Origin: Acorus gramineus
Lineage: Eukaryota > Streptophyta > Magnoliopsida > Acorales > Acoraceae
DNA: 64,000 nt
NCBI GenBank assembly: GCA_030737835.1
Contig: CM060849.1
Coordinates: 4,960,001-5,024,000 of the forward strand
Direction: 5' to 3'
Under the pieces are notes generated by a model that ran no database searches, was not told the origin of the DNA, and worked only from the letters and a program-made list of their open reading frames with translations. The translations under genes and the position numbers were made by a program. Of the stretch, positions 10,844 to 21,828 are shown piece after piece. Positions within the stretch are counted from its first letter, which is position 1; each line of letters starts with the position of its first letter.

Positions 10844-13659
10844 AAGAATAACAAAATTACACCAAAAACTAAAACAAAAAAAAGAATAACAAATAAAAAT
10901 AACTAAAAAAATATCACCCAAAAGTGAAATAGTCAATGTCCCTATGTGAAGCATTCATTAAATACCCAAGACATGTGTCAAAATGGTGAGACTGTGAGAG
11001 TTTCCTTCATTCATAAAAGAATACACATTATACAAAGCATTTCTAATGAATCACTGATGTATATCTTTTCTTTACGCCCACTTTTTTATTTTGCACCTTA
11101 CATTGTAAGCAAAATAAAATAAATTGAAAAGGGAAAGGCACGATGAGAGAGCAAAAGATGATATTTGTTGAGAGAGATGAGAGAGCAGATGAGACTATGA
11201 GAGAGCAGAGAGAAATCAAAAGAGAAAGAGAGAAGACTTATTAAAGATGAAGAAGACGAGGCCGAGGAAGACGAAGAAGACATGAAGTCGAGGAAGTAGT
11301 GGTGGTCGCGGTTTCTGAAGAAGATCGAAGGAGAGAATCAATGGTCGCTGTGATCTGAAGAAGAAGATGTTCGAGAAGAAGATTGAAGCTGAAGAACCAT
11401 TTTCAAATGTTAGGGCCGGCTAAAATGAGTTGTTTCTTTTCTTCTTCTTTTTTTCTTTTTTTGTTAACCCATTTAAGAAATTCAAAACCTGTGCAAAGGC
11501 GGAATCGGCTCACATATGCGGGTCTTTCCAAAATTGGTTCCGTCAACCAATCGAACCGTCTGTGCAGCAGCAAAAAGACTGCTTTTCAAAACCCTGCTCC
11601 TGTTTATGGACCTGGACACTTATCTATTTATGGGGTCGGGTTTCTAAATATTTATACATGTTACATCAACATTTCACACCAACACGGGTATTGTAACACG
11701 CAGTCTTATACACAACCTCATGAGCTTTTTATTTTTATGAGGAGATAGATAATTTGATAGAAGAAGCATATTGACTATTTATTTTTGCATAAAGAAGGCT
11801 ATACAGTTCATTGGAGTAACGGTCCATGCTTTGTTACATGGAAAGTCTTGCATAATAACTGTTCCTAACATTATTCCACCATACAAGATAATAGTTTCAA
11901 AATCTTACCTCCTCTAACATCTACCTAGAGGCTTTTGGAGGCTTATTTCCATTTACTCCAAAATGTCCTCATGCAATCCTCTCCTCTGATCCCCAAATTG
12001 AGGTTAGCAGTATCATGTCGAGGAGAGCCCTAGCAATGACTGCCTCCATTGCTGCTGCGTGAAGTCTGTCGGTATTGCGTGCTTCTAATCTGGTACACAC
12101 AACAAACACCAGTTTTCATAATAAGACGTCATTTTGGTATGCAAATCATAATGAACAGTTCATATCCCAACTTATTTGAAAGACCAGTGATCCCAAATCC
12201 CAATGTCTATCAAAAAAGTTCAACTTGTCATGTCCATCTAAGCAGTGAAACATAAAGTTGATTTAATTATATAGGCTAAACAGTCAGTTTTCTATTATAA
12301 GCATTTCAGTAGATCATTTTTTTTTTGGCAAGTGCAATTCCGAAGTCAAGTGGTTTATCATACTTCATATTTTATATGCAATTCATATGAAATGAACAGA
12401 TTGATCAATAAGTTGAATACAATGATCATGGCTTATTTTTATGCATAAAAAGTTGATGATACATCTATTCAGAAACCAATCTTCGGATAATAATTTCAAT
12501 GACATGCAATGAACAACAATTAAATAAGTCTGTCAAATAAAAGAACATATGAGCTTATCAGTAAGAAACAAAATCAGGCATCATGGGAGTTGAGAGCTTT
12601 GTGCAAGAATAAGAGAAGGAACCAATATGAAAATAATGCAAAGACATCATCTACAAAAAAAATAAAATAATAATAATAAATAAATAAGACACTTGTATAA
12701 TTTAAAACTACAAAACTGATTATTCTCAGCTACAAAAGGGAAAACAAAATCAGTTTCCAAGTGTAAGATTCCACCAAAAAAATCCGACACAACAATGACA
12801 AATTATATTCTCCATTTCATAATATCTGGAAAGGAGAAAAAAAAAGACCACCAGAAGAACAATTTAAAATGGGCCCAACAGGCAAAATTCCTTCAAATGT
12901 CTTGGACTATTCTAATTCTGACTCAAGAATCAACAAGGTGAACAACCCCAAAATGAGTAGTTATCCAGACAGAAGCTTCAACCAACATATGAAATCAATC
13001 TATTTTCAGGTGCCTGGGAGGTAATTCCTGTCATACAATTACTAGGTTGTAAGATAGACTCCTCATGGATCACTCCATGATTTGACCAACTTAGGGAGAA
13101 CTGGGTTCTAAAATTAGGTGATGAGCATGGTAAAGTTCAGCATCACCCCTCAAATGACTGGTCAATTAACATCAACTCCATTCGATAATTAAATTCCATA
13201 ATCTATTGAAGATTCAGATATTTCAATGTAAAAAAAATGACTACCAAATATTTCAGAAATGTTACATGAAAGAACTCAAAAATTACTAGCCGTCTATTTA
13301 AAAAATCAGCAATGTCAAGGAGCACCAGTGGATCAAAATCATCAAAAGTTAGACATGGATGAACAATTGACCGTGTAGCATGTAAGCGAAGATAGGCGGT
13401 AGAATAAACTGAGAAATTCTGCTTCATATATCAAACTTTGGTAAGTAAAGGAAGGCTTTAACACATACCTGTTAGAGAAATATCTTTGAATAATGTTTCA
13501 ACAATCTGGAAGTTCCTTCACATGACAAAATTATAGTTCGTTATACACCAAATGATAAACCAAAAAATATGTCAATATGGGAGAAGAATATCAGGGTACA
13601 AACCCAAGACTTAACATGGTATTATCAACCAAATACTGCTGGAGGGGGTATTTACAGGA
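9640..13659. other. Intergenic DNA, no gene recognised
   Basis: The block is AT-rich with long A/T tracts (for example 10126-10147). I find no complete transposon or splice-bounded exon with a recognisable product. Open frames at 11383-11748 and 11098-11283 are serine- or phenylalanine-rich and low in complexity. The part just below 13660 is probably the 3' untranslated region and flank of the coiled-coil gene. Confidence 0.45.
10794..10838. repeat. (TA)n microsatellite
   Basis: An uninterrupted run of more than twenty TA dinucleotides. Similar shorter runs occur at about 2023-2049 and 9609-9631. Confidence 0.95.
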
Positions 13660-16600
13660 CTAGCTCCCACCAAGATTCAGTCGCTTGATTCTGGCAATCC
13701 TGTACCATTCAAAAAAATTTGAAGAGATTCAGAAGTCTTATAAGAAATAGGACAAGTGATCAAATAACAATTATTGTGAATTTATGATGATAGGTAAAAT
13801 GGTAAAAAGCTATTAATTGCCAGTCATGCTGATGGCTTGTCACTTAGTGGCACAAAGGTAGTATTACAAGCATAGGACAATGTCAGTTACATGATTGATT
13901 GCTAAAAATGAAAAAAATAATGTTAGAGACAATATGTAGGACAATCCTACATGAGAAATTACATTTTGATTTTTTTGAAAACAATAAACCCCATCTAATG
14001 AGGTATACACTTTTGTAAAAAATGTAAATACCTTCATGAGAAATTACATGGACCCATTAGATGAAAAATGTGAAAATTTACAAACGAAGTATATACCTCA
14101 TTGGATAGTTATCGAGGTATATGTACTGCCTGCTTGCATTGCGTGTAACAAAGCTCAAAATGAAAATATTCAACCAACTCACCTCTCTCTAGTTCCACGT
14201 AAATCATTAAGAATTTCTACCATCTGTTGCACCTTGGTGTTTTTCTGCTTTTCCTCAAGATCCATTACCAATGTTGACAAATTTAAAGTGGTGGACATGT
14301 ATGTTTCAATTTCCTGAAGTTGTTGATCAATATGTTCTAAAAATTCCTCGTATGACGATACACCCTGTAGTTCATGGATCTTGCCATCATCATACAAATT
14401 GCTTGCATGTAAGGCCCATTCGGGCTCCTGTTGCTGGCCATCAATGGGTTGCCCTATTTGATGCTTTTGATGCTCTGTCATCGCTTCCATCGTTAATGAC
14501 TCAGATACTGCAGATTCTTCAGAATTTTTTTCTGGTGTTTCATTCACAGAGAGAATTCGAACTTCACTAGACACATCTTGCTGGTCGCCTTCGAGATGTG
14601 AGGCAACATGGCCAATCAGTTGTGTCTCCTTTACAGCAATTGCCTGTAGCAATGACAGGTCTACTGTAAGATTTTTGGTCCTCAACCTCATAATTTGAAA
14701 AACACATAAGCAGTAGCAGTAAAATCACAATTTACAAAGTGTAAATTCAGATAATCAGGCTCTATTCAGATGTTGAAGCAAAAGTCTTTTAGTATTAAAC
14801 AGGGGTGGGGGAAGGGGTGGAAAAGAAAGAAGACATAAATCATCTTTATTATCATAAAAGTCCTCACAGTGCATTTTTTGACAAAATCCATGTTTCTGAG
14901 AAGAACACTCTAATTGTACATTTAGTATACTTCAAAAATTGAAATATATCTAGCCATTTAGAATGCCTTCTACACCCATCTGAATAAAATCTAGAAGCTA
15001 AAGTACTAAGAACCCCACCTCGTTAAGCTTTGCTAAAAGCTTATCAAATAACTCAATTCGGCTTTTTGATTTATCCAAAGCTTGCATCACCTTCCTCTTC
15101 TGTATAAGTAGCTCCCTTGCTTCATTTTCCTTGCCAAATCGAACATCTGCAGATGCCTGCCTTTGGAGTTTCTCAGCAGCCTCAGACAATCTCATAAGCC
15201 TTAATCTAACACCATTTGCTGAATCAACATTGGAAAACTCCTTGGGTAAACTCCTTCAGCAATAATCAATTAACAAAATCAGAGGACCACATCCTCTTTG
15301 TCTACCAATATTAAAATATTTAAAAATATAGAAAAAAATTGGACGGTTATATAACTCGTAAGAACTTCGAAAACAAAAAGGCCAATGCCGAAATCATTGG
15401 TTGCATATTGTATCTGGAATCCTATAACATAATGATGTCAGTGACACATCTACAACAAATTGGAAGGAAAAAACAAATAAAATGCTTAGGAACAGGAACA
15501 TAGGACGCACAAAATTCAGTTTAAGCTTGAATATAAAAAAATATAGCATTATAAACCTAACCAATGAAGCATTTAAAGGAAAATGTAAGAGGTGATGCAA
15601 CTTTAAGAGATGTGGCATTGACCATGTGAGAGAAGTGCATAAGATTTTCGAAGTTCTTCATATGGATAAATATTAGGCAAAGGGGACATCGATGTGCATG
15701 TTATATGTATCTAATCTGGTAGAAATTGACATATTCAAGCTGCAGAGTTCTCAAAATACTCTCTAAAGACAGGGATATAATCTGCATCATGCATTGGCCC
15801 TAGGTGTAACACATAAAATTAACTCTCATCCCATGCCCACCTCGCCCCACCACAAGCACAGTTCCACTCAATCACCTATTCTTTATTTGTTCATTTTAAT
15901 TGTTTTTGTTCACAATGGTAACAGTGAGGGGATAACTTGGTGGATTAAATTTTCTTCAGATATATAATAATTTGCCCGAAAAACTCAATTGCTGAAAGAC
16001 TACAGGTGTAAGATATTCATTAAATTTACAAATCAAATCAGAAAATGCTGAAAAAACTATCTACAACCTAATTTATATATATAAGATAAAGCCAAATAAC
16101 ATGAGAAACCGTTTTTCCTAAAATTCGGATAGGCAGTCTCAACCTTGCAAGGTGGATCTACGTTCTGTACTGTTTTTGGATTAAAGTTCAAAAAACAAGG
16201 CAGTTGTCTGAGTCAGAAATTCTAATGAATTAATAATCCAGGACGATACAAGTACACTAATGAGACCAAAAATATAGAAGAAGGATTAAGAAAAGAAGAA
16301 GAACAACAAAGTAAAATAAACTTTAGAAAGCACAGAAAGAGAGAACAAATTGATACTGTGAGCTATGCAGCTGTTGCAACCACAGCAACCTCTATTATTA
16401 CAAACTTCAGACCCTCTTCTTTTTTGAGTCTCTTCCTTCACATATCATGCTTTCCTTTTTGAGTCTCAGAATTCAACAAAAACCAGCATCCTATTTTCTC
16501 TCATCAGATTGGGAAGTATAAAACAGTTCCCCCACATCCATTATTATAAACAAGGTTGAATCATGTTCACTATCCAAATGATCACCAAAAGGTGGTGAAA

Positions 16601-17587
16601 TTTTGCTCAACAAAATTGTTGCAGCCACTGCCGTTTTCATGTTTTAACAGACCCATGACAGAGATTCGTGATTGAGTAAACAATCATTTCTGCCCATCCA
16701 ATAATAGTATTGAAAAATTAGAAGGTGATGACAATACCAGAAGGTCGAGAACTAGTATTGAGAGATGGTCTAGGATGGAGACTTGAGAAAAGTGGTAATC
16801 CCAACATCACCCATTGTCCCAAAGTTCATGTATGGCAAATATTCAACAAGAGTTCTGTTCAATACACTACATGTACATTTATAAATGATACATGACAAGT
16901 ACAGTAGAAGTACTCTAATTAATAAATTATTTTATAGAAGTATTTTGATAGAAATACATTAAAAACTTCCATGTCGAGTGTGAAAGCGGCGACGAGAATT
17001 GACGTAGTTTTTAAATTATAAAGAGAATTAAGTTAATCATTCAAACTAAATGGATACCCAGATCCTGAAGATACTAAAAGCACGGCTTGATGAATAGAAG
17101 TTTGCTCGATCAATATGTGTGAGAGTACTTTTTTTTTACCATGCCATCAGTCACGAAGAGATGATAACAATGCATGTTTTTTTGGTGTTGCTAATTCATA
17201 CGCAGACAAAATATAATTTGGACCATTTCGGCTGCCTGGGATTTGTTAGGAGTACATTTCCAAGGCGTACAATCCATTGAGTGCCCAAGAAGGATTATGG
17301 GGATGAATTGGGTTTCAGAGAAGTCGAAAACAATAGGTAGGGCTGATGAAATGTACAATTCATAAAATTTGGGAAGCCCAAACAAGAGGCAGAACGAAAA
17401 GAATAAATCTCCGAAAGGGAAGAGAAGAAGTGAGAGAAAGATAACCTTTGGAGCGGGTTTGTTCGGCTTCACGGTGAAGCACGTCGAGCTCGCGCCTTAA
17501 CTGAGACGGATTGGAGGCTGTCATTACTACCGTCGCAATTCCACGAGGTTTGTGAGAAACGAATGATGCGTTGCTCAATATCATCAT
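13660..17587 (-). CDS. Plant coiled-coil protein, four exons, function unknown
   Basis: Minus-strand exons: 17587-17446, 15218-15019, 14643-14183 and 13699-13660. All introns are GT-AG, and the joined frame is 843 nt (280 residues plus stop). The N-terminal part is a charged heptad-rich coiled coil (LRRELDVLHREAEQTR, LRLMRLSEAAEKLQRQA, FGKENEARELLIQKRKVMQA, SRIELFDKLLAKLNE). A polar, acidic middle follows, then a second helical region near YEEFLEHIDQQLQEIETYM and a basic tail, RIARIKRLN. The pattern matches a conserved plant family of unknown function; no enzyme motif or membrane segment is visible. Start choice: ATG at 17587, or the in-frame ATG at 17524 just before SNPSQLRRELD, which would give 259 residues. 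A further upstream ATG at 17722 lies inside a Mutator-like insertion and is rejected. Reading through the exon 3 donor gives an early stop and loses the basic tail. Confidence 0.8.
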
Positions 17588-17685
17588 CTTCTTCTTTTTT
17601 TCCCTCCCTCTTCTTCTTTTCAATCTATGTGCAAGGTTTTTCAGAAGAGATTGGGTACCCACCGAAGGACATCCAAATCTCAATT

Positions 17686-19243
17686 GGCTGTTGCTGTTTG
17701 CACCCCTATGTTTATTCTTCACACCCTTTTTAAATGAGTAAAGTTTTGAATATCCATTTATAAATGGATACTAAATACACTTATTTTTTACACACTCAAA
17801 GATCCATTTGTTTATTTCTTTAAATTCTGTTGCACACCCTCCACACTCTCTCCAAGTATATAATCACATATTCCCGCGCTCCCGCGCACGCGAGAGAAGG
17901 GGGGGAGGAGAAGAGGGGGAAGGGGAGAAGGACAGTCCGCCAAGACGGGAGGAGAAAAGGAGGAGGACGGTCGGCCGTCCGCCAAGACGAGAAGAGGAAG
18001 GGGAGGTGGAGGGTCGGCGGACTTGGTGTCGATGAGGTGTTACTGCATGGCATCTTCTTCTCCAAACAACAATGAGGTAAAAGATTTATGGAGGATTGAC
18101 TTTGATTTGGTTTTTTCTAAGGTTTGAGATATAGAAGCTTGTCTAGGGTTCTTCTAGGTTTGATGATTTAATGATTATGTCCATATCATTTTTTTTTTAT
18201 AACAATAGCTTTTATTTAAACTCACATATACATTTGAACTTCGATGAATTTTATTGTAATTTTTTTTATATATTTATGAAATTGTATGAGTCTTGTTTAC
18301 AATTTTTATGTTATGTGTGATATAGTTGAATGTGTGTATGAAAGAAAGTGCTCACTCATTTACAAAATTCCAAACGCTCATTCATTTGTCAAATAAATGT
18401 TCTCATTGATTGTTTATCTTTTGTAGGATCATGTTGTCGATACAAATCGTAAATCAATGAAGTCATTGACTCAACCGAGTAATTTATGACTTCTATGGTG
18501 AGAGCTGTTTTTATCATCATACTTTTTAAAATAATGTTAAATTTGAACTTCTGTTTTAATTGTAATTTGTATTTTTGTTGTAGATATTCAATCATCGGGA
18601 TGAAATGATTGAGTGGGCAAAGAAAGTTGGTAGGGACAATGGTATCGTCATTGTTGTTAACCGATAAGATTTTTCCAATCCTCGACATTTCCCACGTTTG
18701 TACTCTGGATGCAAGAGAGGAGGATATTATCGACCTCGTTGTCGTTGTAGCCTACTGAAAGAAACACGTTCAACATTTACAAAACGGTGTGGATGTCCTT
18801 TCAAATTGAAATGCATGAAGTTATCACTTCTTGAGGACCTATGGATCATTCAAGTGTTGAATGGAAAACACAACTACCCATTGATCAAACATATGGAGGG
18901 GCATTCATTTGCTGCAAGACTTCTGAATGACGAGTACGAGCTTCTTCGAGGCATGACGAAGAGTGGGGTGCATCCTTCTCTTGGAGCTTGAGGAGGCAGC
19001 GGCGGGAGGACTTGGACTCGAGCTCCGATTCCAATGGCAGAGGGAGAGAGAACCAAATGTGGGAGGGAGAAAGAGAAACACATTTGGAGGTTTTTATTTT
19101 TAGGGTTTAGATGAAAGGGGTGTACAGTGAAAAGTCAAATGTTAAATAAATATTGGGGTGTGTACAGAACCCAAGTCATTTGGGTTGGTGTGGTTAGACA
19201 AGGGGGGTGTGCAATAAACAAAGGGGTGCAAATAGCCCCACCC
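17686..19243. mobile_element. Mutator-like element with 9-bp target duplication ATCTCAATT
   Basis: The 9-mer ATCTCAATT occurs at 17677-17685 and 19244-19252. The ends are inverted: left GGCTGTTGCTGTTTGCACCC, right (reverse complement) GGGTGGGGCTATTTGCACCC, continuing through TTTATT and CACACCC. The 9-bp duplication and the TIR are diagnostic of Mutator-like elements. The 1.56 kb interior holds a GC-rich purine tract and a broken N-terminal transposase zinc-finger region. It is inserted about 100 bp upstream of the coiled-coil gene start (17587), within its 5' UTR or proximal promoter. Confidence 0.9.
18427..18991 (+). pseudogene. MULE N-terminal zinc-finger (FAR1/WRKY-GCM1-like) fragment
   Basis: A plus-strand exon-like block starts after TTTGTAG at 18427, and the main block starts after GTTGTAG at 18584. 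The latter reads DEMIEWAKKVGRDNGIVIVV, then an in-frame TAA, then GCKRGGYYRPRC, TFTKRCGCPFKLKC, GKHNYPLIKHMEGHSF. The C..C and H.H spacing and the order of blocks match the DNA-binding N-terminus of plant MULE transposases. The catalytic domain is absent and the frame ends at 18991, so the parent element is non-autonomous. Confidence 0.75.
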
Positions 19244-19372
19244 ATCTCAATTTGAGGTGGTATCCGAAAGAAGGGGTCAATTACATACAGTACTTTTTAC
19301 ACATTCTTGTATTCGTCTTTTAATGATGTATGTATCTCGTTAAATTTTTACACTTATTATATTTAAAATAAA

Positions 19373-20006
19373 GGGTTAAAGACATTTGAGTCGTTGTGAA
19401 TATCCATAAATCCATATAAGTCCTTTAAACTGTTATGGTTAGTCAATTTAGTCCCTGGGTTAGTTTTTTATTCAATTTAACGGTATATTCTCATAATATT
19501 CAATCTATGTGAAATTAAATACTAATATAAATCACTTAAAAAATAGAAAAAACAAATATATCCTTCAAAATGACTATTTTGCCCTCGATCAAACTCATTT
19601 TTACTTTCTTTTTCGTTTGCGGACTTTGACATTATTGTTGTGCACTACTCCATTTTTTTTTCTTTCTAAATCAAACATTAATTGTAATTGTGGGGATGAT
19701 TTTATTAATGTATTGTATTTAGTATATTATAGATATTATTTAGTTTTTATTTTACATTTTGATTAAGTGATTACACAAGTTAAAAAGCTCATGTTAATCA
19801 TCATGTTCTACATTGTGTATTGTGAAGGGCAAAATAGTAAAATAACAACTATGGTTAATTTTAACCATGGTAGGTTAATAATGATTTAACAGTAGGGATG
19901 TATTAGACATTTTCAATATTTCTAAGAATGTAATTGTCCAGCCCTCAGTTTACAAAAACTTATATGGGTTTATAGATGTTTATGGGGACTCAAATGTCTT
20001 TAACTC
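19373..20006. mobile_element. Small Mutator-like MITE, target duplication TAAAATAAA
   Basis: TAAAATAAA occurs at 19364-19372 and 20007-20015. The left end is GGGTTAAAGACATTTGAGTC, and the right end, reverse-complemented, is GAGTTAAAGACATTTGAGTC. The inverted similarity continues for about 55 bp (CCATATAAGT). There is no transposase inside the 634 bp. Confidence 0.9.
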
Positions 20007-20403
20007 TAAAATAAATCAGTTCAATTTGAAATAAAGCGACATACACTTTTTATTAAAGCATATACATTATCAGACGTGTTATTATTAAATATTTGTGAAC
20101 TATGAGATTGCATTTGAGGCTACACCTAACATTATGCCTGGAAAGATATAATATCGGATGAGCACTGATACACTCGGTACATTTTACAGCTCCGTGGAGA
20201 GATATAATAATAGAGTGTTATCATAATGTATTAAGGAAATTTTCTTTTCATATTTACAAAGAAAAATATACTAATATACATCGGTATACACTTTATTTTA
20301 TATAAGAGTATCTATTTTAGTGGAGGGCCATCAAGCAAGGGTAAGTCTATCCTCACCCGCCCAATTATTGATCCCCCAACAAAAAAAAGTGAGGAAATTA
20401 ATT

Positions 20404-21819
20404 AGGGGTCCTCACAGTTTTCCTCTATTATTTTTAGATCTTGATTTGTTTTAAGATATTTTTGGGTCCTTATTTCTCACTCATTATTTCTAGGACCAAC
20501 TTAACCTTTTATATTAGCAATCTTTCTTGACATTCAAAAATGCATTTTCAATAATCATATACCCAAATCATTCTCTCTTTCAAACACCTTTTTCAACCTT
20601 TTAAACCCTAGTTTTTTTTCTCCCTCTCAAAAACTCGCCCGTATCTCTTCCCCCTCTTTCCCCTCGATGAACAGCATTTGGATCCCCCTCTCTCTCTAAA
20701 ACCCTCCCCGTGTCTCCCTGCATCTCTCCCCTCTCCCCGTGCGTCTCTCCTCATCCCCCTCCTTGCGGCTACGTTATTTCGATCTGTCTCCCCTTCCCCG
20801 CGACAAACAGCATTTGGAGGTGTCTCTCCCCATAGTCTCCCCCCTCCCCTCCCCCCTCTCCCTTGCGGCATGGCCTCGATCCTCCCTCTCTCCTTTTCCT
20901 TTCAAATCTACCACCCTCAATTGTTCACCGCAGTGAGGTCTCCTCTCTCTGAATCCACCGTTCATCAACTGCGATCATTCTGTTGTTTTGTGGTCAATCT
21001 GTTTGTAAAAGGTTAAATATATAGTTATAAATGAGTTTTAGGGTTTGATTGAGCTTTTGAGGGACAATTGGGGAAGAAGGGCACTCCGTGCGTTGATTTC
21101 AATGAAAAATGTGGGAGAGATGTGACACCTGACCCATTGAGGAGCCCAACAGTCCCAAAAAGCTCATAGATTGAGTGAGGGTGATCAGGTGTTTAGTATA
21201 CATCATTTAATGGGAGGAGATAGTATGTGCTTATGTGTGAGTACATCTCTTACACACCAAGACGTGTTTTAATGCCATGAGCCTACTAAAGGGTAAAGTG
21301 GAAAATTTTTTTATGTGTAAGTGTAGAGCGTTACAATTGTATCAGAGTCAGTGCGGCCCCACACGAGAACGTGTGGCCCATTAGGGGTACCGTGAGCCCA
21401 ATAAAGAGCAAAGCAGATAATTTCATGTTGTGTAAGCGTGAGTATTATAAGAGATCTGGTGGGGAAATGATTTAGGGTTTCTATGAGGGAAGGGGACAGT
21501 TAGAGAAGAATAAGTACCTCGCTTGAGTCGATTTGAATGGAAAACATGGAAGAGATTTGGTGGGGAAAGATTTAGGCTTTAAGTGAGGAAGCAGGACAGT
21601 TGGGGAAGAACAGGGGCTCATGCATGAAAATGTCGGAGAGAAAGGATAGAGTGGGCAAAGGAAATTGTTAAAAGGGTATTTTTGGGATATACACGGAGGG
21701 TACTAATGGAAAATGTTAGATTGGGCTTAGAAATAATATAATTAAAAATTAGGGACCCGGAAAAATCTATAAACAAACCAGGGACTTAAAAATAATAGGA
21801 GAGTGATTGTGAAGATATC
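20404..21819. mobile_element. Mutator-like element, target duplication AAATTAATT, containing a TRIM
   Basis: AAATTAATT flanks at 20395-20403 and 21820-21828. Inverted ends of about 60 bp share TCCTCACAG (TCTTCACAA on the other side), CTATTATTTTTA and GGGTCC blocks. The left interior is a CT-rich stretch (20600-20960) open on both strands because of its composition; no domain is visible. A decayed TRIM sits at 21121-21445. The TIRs are less alike than in the neighbouring MULEs, so this is probably an older insertion. Confidence 0.8.
21121..21445 (+). mobile_element. Decayed TRIM retrotransposon nested in a MULE
   Basis: The 5' LTR runs 21121-21335 (TGTGACACC to GTTACA). It is followed by a primer-binding-site-like TTGTATCAGAG (initiator-Met type, one base missing) and a short internal piece with GCGGCCCCACACGAGAACGT. 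Only the last part of the 3' LTR remains (about 21391-21445, with AGCAAAGCAGATAATTTCAT). It matches the better copy at 62822-63300 almost throughout, and it is too short to encode any protein. Confidence 0.75.
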
Positions 21820-21828
21820 AAATTAATT

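Noticed and set aside
11098-11748. Small genes encoding Ser-rich or Phe-rich peptides
   Set aside because: Low-complexity translations with no conserved motif or gene context.
17587-17722. Upstream start ATG at 17722 for the coiled-coil gene
   Set aside because: It lies within the Mutator-like insertion beginning at 17686, so it is not the ancestral start.
20608-21016. Genes encoded by the CT-rich frames on both strands
   Set aside because: Both strands are open because of CCCTCTC-type composition inside a MULE; no domain or splice support.
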